64,000 bases of DNA from an uncultured Acidimicrobiia bacterium (GCA_958295745.1 OY282370.1:2640548-2704547); one strand, 5' to 3'. Positions 1-8,888 are shown, counted from the stretch's first letter. Made by a program: numbers and translations. The notes: generated from the sequence alone by a model not told the origin.

Positions 1-309
1 TCGTGAGCCTGTAGCCAGGCTTGGGTTCTGCGGTAACCGGCAGGGGTGTTCGAGAAGGTCCTGTGCTCGACACTCCGTCCCGTCTGGTCGATGACACACC
101 CTGCCAGGGTGTCCTTGTGAGAGTCTATCCCTGCTGTTGGCATCAGGGTGTATCCTTTCGGTTGCTGGTCTTACCTTGGGTAGGCCGGTCCGGTATTGCG
201 CAACCATGCGTAGGGAACACCCGACACGTGTGGGCCGTTCAGGCTCCTATCAAGCGACAACTACCGAACCCCGGCAGGCCCGGCGGGGAGGCAATCACCG
301 CTAAAGCCA

Positions 310-331
310 CAGCCATCCCTAGGGATGGCTG
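310..331. repeat. perfect 22-bp palindrome
   Basis: The half-site CAGCCATCCCT is followed directly by its reverse complement. As RNA it could fold into a hairpin; as DNA it could be a dimeric binding site. It sits in sequence without a gene. Function unknown. Confidence 0.6.
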
Positions 332-660
332 GGCAGGAGGCGTTGAGCCAAATCCCCGCCGGGGGCCTACCCACCAGCAGTTAAACACGCACGGAGGTGG
401 GGGCTGGGCCCAGATGGACGGCGGGCGGCGGCGGCCGTTTTTCGCGTTCTCGGGCGGTTCTCGAATAGGTTTGGCCCAGTTCACAGGGGTATGCGGCGGT
501 GTGGTGGAGGGGTGTTCCCTTGGGTGGTGCCGTGCCGGGCTGCCGACTGCACCTCCGGGCTTACCGACCACGCCGACTCTCCATGTCCAACCTCTGATCG
601 CACTGAGACGACACTTACCGATGACCTCGATTGTTCATGAATTATCGGTTGTGGCGGTCG

Positions 661-693
661 GCGGGCCGGTACTGAGCGGACCGACCGGCCCGC
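661..693. terminator. GC-rich hairpin, possible terminator
   Basis: GCGGGCCGGT pairs with ACCGGCCCGC across a 13-base loop. No clean T-run follows on either strand, so intrinsic termination is only possible. It lies about 190 bases beyond the stop of the hydrolase at 884-1726. Confidence 0.3.
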
Positions 694-883
694 GTCTCTT
701 GTATCTCCCTGGGGGCCGTGTACCTGTTCCCTTCACCGCGGGTGCGCTTCGGACAGGGGGCGGACGCGTCGCTGGGACCGATAATCCCAGGTCATAGGTC
801 GCTCGACGCCTGGCCCGCCCGCGAAGCCCGGTCGTATTTCCCCGGGCAGGCCCTGGATTTTCGGAGGGTCGGCTTCAGCCGGG

Positions 884-1726
884 TCAGGGGTTGGCTATGC
901 GCTTGTATACCTCGGGGCGGCGGTCCCTGTAGAAAGCCCAATGGTGGCGGACCTCCTCGATCAGGTCGAGGTCCAGATCCCGCACCACGACCTCATCGGA
1001 AGTGTCCGAGGCGATGCCGTCGATGATCTGACCCCTAGGCGACGCGAAGTAGGAGCTGCCGTAATAATCGGTGTCCTCCAGGTCCTCGCTGCCCACCCGG
1101 TTGATCGCCCCCACGAAGTACTCGTTGGCCACCGCCGCGGCGGGCTGCTCCAGCTCCCACAGGTACTTCGAATGACCCCGGGTGGTGGCGGAGGGGTTGA
1201 AGACGATCTTGGCGCCGGCCAGCCCCAGCTCACGCCAGCCCTCCGGGAAGTGACGGTCGTAGCAGATGTACACCCCGATCCGGCCCACCGCGGTGTCGAA
1301 CACCGGATACCCGAGGTTGCCGGGCCGGAAGTAGAACTTCTCCCAGAAGCCCGCCACCTGGGGGATGTGGGTCTTGCGGTATTTCCCCAGGTAGGCGCCG
1401 TCGCTGTCGATCACCGCGGCGGCGTTGTAGTAGTGGCCGGCGTCCTCCGTCTCGAAGATGGGGACTATCAGCACCATCCCCGTCTCCCGGGCCAGCTCCA
1501 TCATGCGGGTGATCGTGGGGCCGTCTGGGATCGGCTCGGCGGTGGCGAAATGCTCGTTCTCCTGACGTGTGCAGAAATACGGGCCGCTGAATATCTCCTG
1601 GAAGCAGAGTATCCGGGCCCCCTGAGCGGCGGCCTCCCGGGCGTACCCGATGTTCTTCTCGATCATCGACTCCTTGTCCCCGGTCCATTCGCTCTGGACC
1701 AGCGCGGCCCTCACCACGTTTGCCAT
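884..1726 (-). CDS. carbon-nitrogen hydrolase, beta-ureidopropionase-like
   Basis: Nitrilase-superfamily amidase of 280 residues. The catalytic triad is visible: Glu near 44 (in LCFQEIFSGPYF), Lys near 118 (in KYRKTHIPQ) and Cys near 155 (in VYICYDRHFPEGWRELG). The family cleaves N-carbamoyl-beta-amino acids such as 3-ureidopropionate to amine, CO2 and ammonia in the cytoplasm. Two ATGs are adjacent; the second (1724-1726) is preferred because AAGGAGG then lies about five bases upstream, against two for the first. It is divergent from a second carbamoyl hydrolase at 1872, sharing a 145-bp promoter region with a palindrome. The exact substrate is inferred; a 3-ureido acid is likely, with 2,3-diureidopropionate proposed from context. 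Confidence 0.85.
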   Translation of the reverse strand: MANVVRAALVQSEWTGDKESMIEKNIGYAREAAAQGARILCFQEIFSGPYFCTRQENEHFATAEPIPDGPTITRMMELARETGMVLIVPIFETEDAGHYYNAAAVIDSDGAYLGKYRKTHIPQVAGFWEKFYFRPGNLGYPVFDTAVGRIGVYICYDRHFPEGWRELGLAGAKIVFNPSATTRGHSKYLWELEQPAAAVANEYFVGAINRVGSEDLEDTDYYGSSYFASPRGQIIDGIASDTSDEVVVRDLDLDLIEEVRHHWAFYRDRRPEVYKRIANP

Positions 1727-1831
1727 CATGTCCTCCTTGCCCGAAGGCTATTTGCCCCGATACCCGAAACTCGATATCCGATGCCCCGAGGCGTTTCCCG
1801 CCTGTTTCATCCGCGTGAATCCCGAATCGAG

Positions 1832-1846
1832 TTTACAAACTGTAAA
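1832..1846. promoter_or_regulatory. palindromic operator between divergent hydrolase genes
   Basis: TTTACA-AAC-TGTAAA is a perfect inverted repeat (6+3+6) in the 145-bp divergent promoter region, 25 bases before the ATG at 1872. It has the form of a GntR- or TetR-type dimer site. The TGTAAA half-site recurs upstream of the xanthine-dehydrogenase-like gene (16322-16327 reads TTTACA). A shared regulator is inferred. Confidence 0.5.
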
Positions 1847-1871
1847 GTAGCAGGAAAACCAGGGAGGAACC

Positions 1872-2813
1872 ATGCCACGACGGCTCACCGTGGGAGCGGC
1901 CCAGATGGGCCCCATCGCCCGGGACGAATCCAAGAGCGAGGTGGTCGCCCGCCTCGTCGCGCTGCTCCACGAGGCCAAGAACCAGCAAGTCGATCTTCTG
2001 GTCTACCCGGAGCTGGCCCTCACCACCTTCTTCCCGCGTTGGTTCGTGGAGGACGTGTCCGAGTTCGACCACTTCTACCACCGGGAGATGCCGGACGCCG
2101 ACACCAAGCCGCTGTTCGAGGAGGCCAAACACCTCGGGATCGGCTTCGCACTCGGGTACGCCGAGATCGCCGTCGACGGCGGGGGTGTGGAACACCGTTA
2201 CAACACCTATCTGCTGGTGGACGGGGACGGCGGGGCGGTGGGGAAGTTCCGCAAGGTGCACATCCCCGGCCACGCCCAATACGAGCCGTGGAGGCAGTTC
2301 CAGCACGCCGAGCGCCACTACTTCGAGCCGGGACCGGCCGGCTTCGGGGCCTGGCGGGCCTTCGGGGGAATCGTGGGGATGGCGATATGCAACGACCGGA
2401 GGTGGCCGGAGACCTACCGGGTGCTCGGCCTGCAGGGGGCGGAGCTGATCCTCATCGGTTACAACACCCCCCTCTATTACGCACCCGACCCCACCCAGAA
2501 CGCCCTGGCCGGCTTCCACAACCATCTGGTGATGCAGGCCGGCGCCTACCAGAACGGGGCTTTCGTGGTGGGGGTGGCCAAGGGGGGCATCGAGGAGGGG
2601 GTGGAGAGCCTGTCCCAGAGCGTCATAATCGCCCCGTCGGGGCAGATAATCGCCCAGGCCGTAACCCTCGGCGACGAGGTGGTATCCGCCGCCGTAGACC
2701 TCGACTTCTGCGGCACCTACAAGAAGACTCTGTTCGACTTCGGCTACTATCGGATGACCGAGGCCTACGGGCTGATCACCGAGCGGCGGGGCGCCGAACC
2801 GCCGCCCGAATAG
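1872..2813 (+). CDS. N-carbamoyl-D-amino-acid hydrolase-like amidase
   Basis: A 313-residue nitrilase-superfamily protein that closely follows Agrobacterium D-carbamoylase: GPIARDES at the N-terminus, PELALTTFFPRW with Glu47, KFRKVHIPG with Lys128, and ICNDRRWPE with Cys173 as nucleophile. The length matches the family (about 304). The reaction removes the carbamoyl group from the alpha-amino of a free amino acid. The ATG follows GGGAGG by four bases. It heads a probable operon with two PLP enzymes, the next gene starting 13 bases after its stop. With the beta-ureido hydrolase on the other strand it would cover both the alpha and beta carbamoyl groups of a diureido acid. Stereochemistry and true substrate are not readable from the sequence. 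Confidence 0.85.
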   Translation: MPRRLTVGAAQMGPIARDESKSEVVARLVALLHEAKNQQVDLLVYPELALTTFFPRWFVEDVSEFDHFYHREMPDADTKPLFEEAKHLGIGFALGYAEIAVDGGGVEHRYNTYLLVDGDGGAVGKFRKVHIPGHAQYEPWRQFQHAERHYFEPGPAGFGAWRAFGGIVGMAICNDRRWPETYRVLGLQGAELILIGYNTPLYYAPDPTQNALAGFHNHLVMQAGAYQNGAFVVGVAKGGIEEGVESLSQSVIIAPSGQIIAQAVTLGDEVVSAAVDLDFCGTYKKTLFDFGYYRMTEAYGLITERRGAEPPPE

Positions 2814-2826
2814 GCCCCGGATAGGG

Positions 2827-4134
2827 ATGTTCCTCGCCTCCCTGCGCTGCACTATATGCGCGGCTTCGTACGAACCCGCCCCCGGCCGGTACGTGTGCGG
2901 CGTCTGCGGGGATGCGGGCACCCTCGACGCCCGGTACGACTACGCCGCCGTAGGCGGGGTGCTGACCCCCGAGACCCTGGCCGCCGACCCGGAGCGCTCG
3001 ATGTGGCGCTACCGGCCCCTGCTCCCCGTCGAATCCGGCGCGGCCGTTTCCGCTCTGGGGGTCGGATGGACCCCGCTGATCGAGGCGGAGAGGCTGGCCC
3101 GCCGATGGGGGGTGGGGCGGCTATGGATCAAGGACGAAGGCCGCCAGCCCACCGCCTCCCTCAAAGACCGGGCCTCGGCGGTGGCGCTGGCCAGGGCCGC
3201 CCAAGAGGGGGCCGAGACGGTCACCACCGCATCCACCGGCAACGCCGCCGCCGCCCTGGCCGGTCTGGCGGCCGGGACCGGCCAGAACGCCGTGATCTTC
3301 GTCCCCGAATCGGCGCCCGAGGCGAAGGTGGCCCAGCTGTTGGCCTACGGCGCCTTCGTGATGCTGGTGGAAGGCACCTATGACGACGCCTTCCGGCTAT
3401 GCCAGGAAACGGTGGGCCGCTTCGGCTGGTACAACCGCAACACCGGGATCAACCCCTACGTGGGGGAAGGCAAGAAGACCGCGGCCCTCGAGATCGCCGA
3501 GCAGCTGGGTTGGGAGGCGCCCGATGCGGTGTTCGTCAGCGTGGGGGACGGGTCGATCATCGGAGGGGTGCACAAGGGCTTCCGCGACGCCCTGGCGTTG
3601 GGGTGGATCGACCGCATGCCCCGCATCTACGGGGTGCAGGCCGCGGGCAGCTCCTACCTGGCCGAGGCCTGGCAGAAGGGAGAGGACGTGGTGACCAAAC
3701 CGCCGGTCAGCGCCGCCACCGCCGCCGACTCCATCAGCGCCGACCTGCCCCGCGACCGTGTGAAAGCGATGGCCGCGGTGGTCGAGACGGGCGGCGCCTG
3801 GGTGGTGGTCGAAGACGAGGCCATCCTGGAGATGATCCCGTCCGTGGCGGCCGATTCCGGCGTCTTCCCGGAGCCGGCGGCGGCGGCGGCCTTCGCCGGG
3901 CTGGCCGAAGTGGCGGGCGGATCGCAGGGGGGCGGTGCGGGGGTGGGTGAGTCCGACCGAGTTGTGGTCATCTCCACCGGATCGGGGTTGAAGGACATCC
4001 GCGGGGTCATGCGCGGGATCGACCGGATCGGCGCCGCGCCGCTGCCCGTCCGTCCGGGGACCGACTCCCTTGACCCGCTCGAGATATACACCAGAATGGA
4101 ACAGTGGATCGGGAACCTAAGGAAGCAGACATGA
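2827..4134 (+). CDS. threonine-synthase-like PLP enzyme
   Basis: A 435-residue fold-type-II PLP protein. It opens with a zinc-ribbon-like part (Cys8, Cys11, Cys24, Cys27), as many actinobacterial threonine synthases do, then PTASLKDRA with the Schiff-base Lys113, TASTGNAAAALAG for the substrate carboxylate loop, and a late VVISTGSGLKD. Threonine synthase uses O-phosphohomoserine, but this gene sits between carbamoyl hydrolases and another PLP enzyme rather than with hom or thrB. A beta-elimination on a diamino or hydroxy amino acid is therefore at least as likely. Its stop overlaps the next start (ATGA, 4131-4134), implying coupled translation. Family certain, reaction open. Confidence 0.75.
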   Translation: MFLASLRCTICAASYEPAPGRYVCGVCGDAGTLDARYDYAAVGGVLTPETLAADPERSMWRYRPLLPVESGAAVSALGVGWTPLIEAERLARRWGVGRLWIKDEGRQPTASLKDRASAVALARAAQEGAETVTTASTGNAAAALAGLAAGTGQNAVIFVPESAPEAKVAQLLAYGAFVMLVEGTYDDAFRLCQETVGRFGWYNRNTGINPYVGEGKKTAALEIAEQLGWEAPDAVFVSVGDGSIIGGVHKGFRDALALGWIDRMPRIYGVQAAGSSYLAEAWQKGEDVVTKPPVSAATAADSISADLPRDRVKAMAAVVETGGAWVVVEDEAILEMIPSVAADSGVFPEPAAAAAFAGLAEVAGGSQGGGAGVGESDRVVVISTGSGLKDIRGVMRGIDRIGAAPLPVRPGTDSLDPLEIYTRMEQWIGNLRKQT

Positions 4135-5588
4135 TCGATTTGACCGTTGACGAAGCCGTAATCGGGCGGGTGGCCGCCCACACCAGGGAGCGCAACGTGC
4201 GCATCCCCACCCTGGCCCAGATGCGGGACCCGGCGCTGATCCCGCCCGACGTCCGGGCCGGGCTGGAGGTCGTCGGGTTGTGGGACCTCCACCCGCTCAA
4301 CCTGTACCGGATCACCTGGCACAACGAGCCCGTGCCCCGCGGGGGAGGGTTCGGGGGCGTCAACCTTGTCGAATGGCCGCCGTCCCTGACGGGCGTCGAG
4401 GCCCGCATCATCTCGCTGATCGGCAAGTGGTTCCCGACCGGCGCCCACAAGGTGGGGGCCGCCTTCGGTTGCCTGGTTCCCCGCCTGGTGACCGGCCGGT
4501 TCGATCCGGCCTCGCAGAAGGCGGTGTGGCCCTCCACCGGCAACTACTGCCGGGGCGGGGCCTACGACTCCAACCTACTGGGCTGCGAATCGGTGGCCAT
4601 CCTGCCCGAAGGGATGAGCCGGGAACGCTTCGAGTGGCTGCGGACGGTGGCGGGGGAGATCATCAAGACCCCCGGTTCGGAGTCCAACGTCAAGGAGATC
4701 TTCGACAAGTGCAACGAGCTGGCGGCCTCGGGCGAGGACCTGGTGATCTTCAACCAGTTCGACGAGTTCGGGAACTACCTGTGGCACGCATCGGTGACCG
4801 GCCCGGCGGTAGAGGAGGCCCTCCGCGGGGCGATGAGGGAGGGGGACCGGTTCCGCGGCTTCGCGGTGACCACCGGCTCGGCCGGCACCATCGCCGCCGG
4901 GGACTACCTGAAGCAGCGGTTCCCCGGCTCGGTGATCGCCGCCGGAGAGTCGATCCAGTGCCCCACGATGCTGCTGAACGGCTTCGGCGAGCACCGCATC
5001 GAAGGCATCGGCGACAAGCACATTCCCTGGGTTCACAACGCCAAGAACACCGACTTCGCCATAGGGCTGGACGACGAGGCGGCGGTCTCGCTCACCCGGC
5101 TTTTCAACGAGCCCGCCGGACAGGATTACCTGGCTTCCCAGGGGGTCGATTCAGGGACGGTGGAGAGCCTGCCCCTTCTGGGCATCTCCGGCGCCGCCAA
5201 CGTGCTCTCCGCCGTGAAGCTCGCCAAGTACTACGAGATGGGCGGGCGCGACGTGCTGGTGACGATCGCCACCGACTCCATGGACATGTACCGGAGCCGC
5301 CTACACGAGCTGACCGAGGACCGGGGTGCGTTCACCTCCCACGACGCGGTGGCCGCCTACCACCGCCATCTGCTGGGGGCCTCCACCGAGCACGTCCATG
5401 AGCTGAGCTACTACGACCGCAAGCGCATCCACAACCTGAAGTACTACACCTGGGTCGAGCAGCAGGGCAAGACCTACGAGGAGATCCAGGCCCAATGGTA
5501 CGATGACGACTACTGGACGGGGATACAGGCGCTGGCCGATCCGATCGACGAGCTGATCATAGAGTTCAACCGGCTGGCTGGATTCTAG
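4131..5588 (+). CDS. cysteine-synthase-like PLP enzyme (beta family)
   Basis: A 485-residue fold-type-II PLP enzyme. The likely Schiff-base lysine is Lys107 in FPTGAHKVGAAFG; the STGNYCRGG stretch near 130 fits the substrate loop, and TTGSAGTIAAGD the phosphate-binding glycine loop. It is longer than cysteine synthase (about 310), with an extra C-terminal region rich in Tyr and Trp after residue 400. An upstream in-frame ATG exists, but the start at 4131 is preferred because TAAGGAAG lies about six bases before it and it overlaps the preceding stop (ATGA). The family is often annotated only as a PLP-dependent beta-subunit protein. With the gene before it, it may form an ammonia-lyase step ending the carbamoyl amino acid route. 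The substrate is not known. Confidence 0.7.
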   Translation: MIDLTVDEAVIGRVAAHTRERNVRIPTLAQMRDPALIPPDVRAGLEVVGLWDLHPLNLYRITWHNEPVPRGGGFGGVNLVEWPPSLTGVEARIISLIGKWFPTGAHKVGAAFGCLVPRLVTGRFDPASQKAVWPSTGNYCRGGAYDSNLLGCESVAILPEGMSRERFEWLRTVAGEIIKTPGSESNVKEIFDKCNELAASGEDLVIFNQFDEFGNYLWHASVTGPAVEEALRGAMREGDRFRGFAVTTGSAGTIAAGDYLKQRFPGSVIAAGESIQCPTMLLNGFGEHRIEGIGDKHIPWVHNAKNTDFAIGLDDEAAVSLTRLFNEPAGQDYLASQGVDSGTVESLPLLGISGAANVLSAVKLAKYYEMGGRDVLVTIATDSMDMYRSRLHELTEDRGAFTSHDAVAAYHRHLLGASTEHVHELSYYDRKRIHNLKYYTWVEQQGKTYEEIQAQWYDDDYWTGIQALADPIDELIIEFNRLAGF

Positions 5589-5606
5589 AAACTTCCGGGA
5601 GGCGCG

Positions 5607-6059
5607 ATGGCGGTTAAAACGGACTGGGCCGTCCCGCAGGTTGAACACCCGGAGATCAACATGCTGGACCGCCAAAACCAGGCGGTACTGAGCGGTGATC
5701 GCCCGTTGCCTTATCCCGGCCTGCCGCGGGATTGGATCCGGCAGGCGGTGGAGGCGGTGTTGCTGTTCGATCCCGACAAGGTGTTCTTGTTCGGCTCGAC
5801 CATACGCGGAGAAGACACCGTACGTTCGGATATCGACCTGCTCGTGGCGTTCGATGAAATGCCGGTAGAGGTATGGTTCAACTGGGAGTGCAAGATCAGA
5901 TACGTTGGATCGTTTTTCTGCCCGTACTGGGTGGACCCATTCGTCACCGACGTGGAAGACTTGACCCGTATGCGGTGCCTGGTCGTCAGCCCCTGTATGT
6001 GGGCGCAGGAGGATGGGCGGCTGGTGTTCGACAAGCAATCAGGAGCCATCACCCTATGA
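5607..6059 (+). CDS. minimal nucleotidyltransferase (MNT), antitoxin-like
   Basis: A 150-residue polymerase-beta-like nucleotidyltransferase. The signature is LFGSTIRGEDTVRSDIDLLV, with Gly63-Ser64, Arg67-Gly68 and the metal-binding Asp75 and Asp77. In MNT/HEPN modules the MNT partner can modify the HEPN toxin by adding AMP. GGGAGG lies four bases before the ATG, which is only 18 bases behind the PLP gene. Its stop overlaps the HEPN start (ATGA), the usual arrangement for the pair. It has an unusual N-terminal extension of about 45 residues. It marks the left edge of an accessory island between two catabolic operons. Antitoxin role inferred from the pairing. Confidence 0.8.
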   Translation: MAVKTDWAVPQVEHPEINMLDRQNQAVLSGDRPLPYPGLPRDWIRQAVEAVLLFDPDKVFLFGSTIRGEDTVRSDIDLLVAFDEMPVEVWFNWECKIRYVGSFFCPYWVDPFVTDVEDLTRMRCLVVSPCMWAQEDGRLVFDKQSGAITL

Positions 6060-6460
6060 GCAGCCTGCCGCACACCAACGGAGAGGCAGCTCGAGAATGG
6101 ATAGAGATGACCTTTTGGCGGTACGACATCGGGATCGAGGTATTGAAGAAAAAAGGAGATACCAAGGAAGCCGTAAGGAACTTTTCTTCGGCGACGGAGT
6201 CGGCGCTCAAAGCAGTCTACATCAAACACGAGACGATCTATCCCAGGACCCACGAGATCGGAGAGCTGATCCAGGGATGCCCTGATCCGACCGTACAGGA
6301 AGTGACAGCAGGGTACTCGGAGGAATTCGTGAAATACTTTTCCAAGAACTATCTGGCACCGTATGTCCAAGTCAAACCTATCGCTTTGGAAAAGGTGGAA
6401 GAATGCCGAAAGTTTGCAGAACGGATAATCGAATGGGCCGAAGATATCGTAACGAAATAG
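6056..6460 (+). CDS. HEPN-domain protein
   Basis: A 134-residue helical protein with the HEPN pattern: a conserved A-x3-E-x-ALKA helix (FSSATESALKAVYIK, about 43-57), then a loop with PRTHEIGELI. It starts inside the stop of the MNT gene (ATGA at 6056-6059), so the two are translationally coupled. HEPN proteins paired with MNT act as ribonuclease toxins or as AMPylation targets. The catalytic R-x4-6-H motif is not clearly present here; the only nearby arrangement is R-T-H at 64-66. It may be a non-canonical or inactive toxin. GC content drops inside this gene, consistent with acquisition. Confidence 0.75.
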   Translation: MSSLPHTNGEAAREWIEMTFWRYDIGIEVLKKKGDTKEAVRNFSSATESALKAVYIKHETIYPRTHEIGELIQGCPDPTVQEVTAGYSEEFVKYFSKNYLAPYVQVKPIALEKVEECRKFAERIIEWAEDIVTK

Positions 6461-6512
6461 GCGACCCGTCGATCCGAGTTCGGTGTCGAGAAATAACAGG
6501 AGGTATTAAAAC

Positions 6513-7385
6513 ATGAAATACAAGTACAAGGAATTGGTCAAGATACCCATGCGTAAGGACCCCTTTCTGACGGAAAAATGGGTTCAGGATTTACTTACTA
6601 AAAAACCTGGTTTGCTAGGCTTTGGTGACCTTGAGGTTAGGGAGGTAGAACGGCTTCAGCGCGGCGGAGGTAGACTTGATATATTGCTGATCGACCCTGA
6701 CAGTCTGACCAGATACGAAGTGGAGTTGCAGCTCGGCGCTACAGACGAGTCCCACATCATCCGCACCCTTGAGTATTGGGACATCGAACGCCGCCGTTAC
6801 CCCCAGTACGAACATATCGCTGTGATCGTGGCCGAGGAGATCACCAGCCGGTTTTTCAACGTTATCAGCCTGTTCAATGGATTCATCCCGATCGTGGCTA
6901 TCCAGATGACCGCGCTAAGAGTAGACGACGATCATGTGTCCCTCGTGTTTACCAAGGTCATGGATCACACCGTGCTCGGTACCGACGAGGAGGACCAAGG
7001 CGAGCCCGTGAATCGTGAATTCTGGGAGGACAAATCTTCACCAGATATGCTCAAATTGGTTGACCGGATTCACAATATAGTAAAAGAAGGAGACCGCGGT
7101 ATGGAACTCAACTATACCAAGTATTATATAGGGCTTCATCAAAGCGGAAAAGTTAAGAACTATGTGCAGTTTAATCCGATCAAAAGACGGGTAACTTTCT
7201 CTATCAAGCTTCCTCATTCGGAAGAAGTAGATTCGATGATTGAAGAAGCCGATATCGAAACACTCCCATACGATAATGGGTTCGGATATTATCGAATTAA
7301 AATATATAAGAGGGAGGATGTTGATGAATATCGTGACCTCCTTAGATCCCTCATCGCTAAGGCAAAAGATAGCTTTTGGTCATAA
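6513..7385 (+). CDS. PD-(D/E)XK-like nuclease-fold protein, hypothetical
   Basis: A 290-residue protein of low GC content. Residues 52-75 give GGRLDILLID followed by YEVELQLG, that is, Asp56, about a dozen residues, then Glu69-Val-Glu71. This suits the core of a restriction-endonuclease-like fold, though the final Lys is replaced. The C-terminal 90 residues (YVQFNPIKRRVTFSIKLP onward) resemble the small domain found behind such folds in phage and defence proteins. AGGAGG lies about ten bases before the ATG. No methylase is adjacent. It sits just left of an insertion sequence. A DNA- or RNA-cleaving or repair role is an inference; no family name is assigned. Confidence 0.65.
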   Translation: MKYKYKELVKIPMRKDPFLTEKWVQDLLTKKPGLLGFGDLEVREVERLQRGGGRLDILLIDPDSLTRYEVELQLGATDESHIIRTLEYWDIERRRYPQYEHIAVIVAEEITSRFFNVISLFNGFIPIVAIQMTALRVDDDHVSLVFTKVMDHTVLGTDEEDQGEPVNREFWEDKSSPDMLKLVDRIHNIVKEGDRGMELNYTKYYIGLHQSGKVKNYVQFNPIKRRVTFSIKLPHSEEVDSMIEEADIETLPYDNGFGYYRIKIYKREDVDEYRDLLRSLIAKAKDSFWS

Positions 7386-7433
7386 GTAACAACACCAAAA
7401 GCAGGGTTGTTAGGTGTTGTGGGCGGCCGTGTC

Positions 7434-7441
7434 GGTTAACG
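7434..7441. repeat. left target-site duplication of the IS
   Basis: GGTTAACG, identical to 8889-8896 at the other end of the element. Eight bases is the size typical for ISL3-family insertion. Confidence 0.85.
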
Positions 7442-8888
7442 GGCTCATCGGATTTCAGGGGGGAGTGAGAGCGGGGAGTAGGGCCCAGTTGGGTCTCCCG
7501 GCGTAGAGGAGGGCTCGTATCCGGTAGTTGGTGAAGTTGCCGATGCCCGAACCCGATGCGTTTGATTCGTTTGATGAGGTTGTTGATGGCTTCTGTGGCT
7601 GCGTTGGTGTAGCGGGCGTGATGCCAGTTGACGATCTGGGTGTGCCACCGCTCGAGGGTGCGTCCGAGTTTGTTGACCTCCGGTGGGCAGGACCCGTCTT
7701 GGAGGTCTTGGGCGAGTCGGCGGGTGTATTGGGCAGCGAGGGCGGGGTTGTCGATTTCGTAGACATCACGGACGGTTTCCTTCGCGTGCCAGGCCATACG
7801 AACCTCCCCGTAGGGGTCTCCGACTTCCAGCAGGCCCCGCAGGCGGCCCTCCCCGCGGGTGTCGAGCCGTTCGTGGGCCATGGTCAACAGCCGCCGGATC
7901 CGATACAGGGGATCGCCTTTGCGGCCGCGGTGGCCGAGGGTCTCGTTCTGGGTGCGGCGGCGTACCTGACCGGTGGCGGTCGTTGGCCAACCTAACGACG
8001 TGGAACGGGTCGCGCTGTCTGCCTTTGGCGTGGGGCAGCATCAGGTCGTAGGCGGCCCGATAAGGGCCCGACAGGTCCATCACCGCCCAGGCGATTCCTT
8101 CCAGCCATCCGGCGGGCTGCGCTCGAAGCCACAAAGCTGCTGAGCGGGTGTTTCTGCCTGGGACAACGTCGATCAGCCTGCCTCGGCCTACATGCCGCGA
8201 CCGAGGTGCACCATACCTTGGCCGCCCGGCGTCCGAACCGGTAGAACAGGGTCTCGTCGAGGCCCAGAGCTTCCACTTTCCCCACCCGACCATGATCAGC
8301 GTCCAAGAGGGCCTTGCCCCATCTGGTTACCTCGTTGTTGACTGTATGCCAATCACATCCCAGCTCTTCGGCGACTTCGGTAACCGTCCGTCCCGACCCG
8401 CCCACCTGCCTGGTCGCCCACCGGGCCGCCCGGGAGGTCAACAACGCCCGCTCGGGGGCTATCCGGGGGTCCTGTTCGGTGAACGAACCAGCCCCACAGC
8501 CGTCGTCGGGGCATACCCACCGGTGTTTACGCCACCCGACCCTCACCGGACGTCCGAACGCCGGGAGATCCACCAACCCGACCCTCCTCTCGCCCTTCGA
8601 CCACACCCCACCCCCACACCCCGGACACAGCGGACGAACCACCCCCCGGGTGCGGACCTCGACCTCCAATACCCCGTCCAGGCATTCACCCACCCCCACA
8701 ACATCCACTCCGCCTAATCCGACCATCACCTCGCACATGCGCGTAGGATCATGCTCCACAGGGGTCCTCCTTCTCTCGGAAGTGCCTACAACATCCGATT
8801 ATGGAGGACCCCACCCCCAACCCCGCGGATTACCCAGCCCACCTCCTGCCCACTTTCCCCGTTACTCCCCCCTCGTTTCCGAAGAGCC
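7442..8888 (-). mobile_element. ISL3-family insertion sequence with inverted repeats
   Basis: The 1447-bp element is bounded by imperfect inverted repeats. The left end starts GGCTCATCGGATTTC and the right end, read inward on the minus strand, starts GGCTCTTCGGAAACG; both then run AGGGGGGAGT, with 20 of 25 positions matching. An exact direct duplication GGTTAACG flanks it. The single transposase reading frame on the minus strand is broken by several frameshifts, so the element cannot move by itself. Complete ends and an unmutated target duplication indicate the insertion is not very old. It lies between the PD-(D/E)XK-like gene and the damaged vapC. Confidence 0.9.
7455..8759 (-). pseudogene. 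ISL3-type transposase, frameshifted
   Basis: The intact N-terminal part (from 8759) has a zinc-binding region with CPGCGGGVWS and CPDDGCG, then an HTH stretch (TVTEVAEELGCDWHTVNNEV) and the start of the DDE catalytic region (ALGLDETLFYRF). The remainder continues in other frames: VVPGRNTRSAALW through HVVRLANDR in a second, NETLGHRGRKGDP through NAATEAINNLIKRIKR in a third, and GNFTNYRIRALLYAG at the end in a fourth stretch. That means at least three frame changes, near 8200, 7990 and 7545. Conserved ISL3 C-terminal residues (TNAATEAIN, FTNYRIRALL) are still readable, so the decay is recent. No function is expected. Confidence 0.85.

Larger units (their letters stand above)
1..880. other. GC-rich region without a convincing gene
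   Basis: Open frames cross this stretch on both strands, but none has a codon pattern, ribosome binding site or family motif like the real genes to its right. It holds a perfect palindrome (310-331) and a ten-base-pair hairpin (661-693). The composition and the hairpins would suit a structured RNA or a decayed mobile element whose main part lies left of the window, but no family is recognised. RNase P RNA, tmRNA and tRNA signatures were looked for by eye and not found. Confidence 0.5.
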
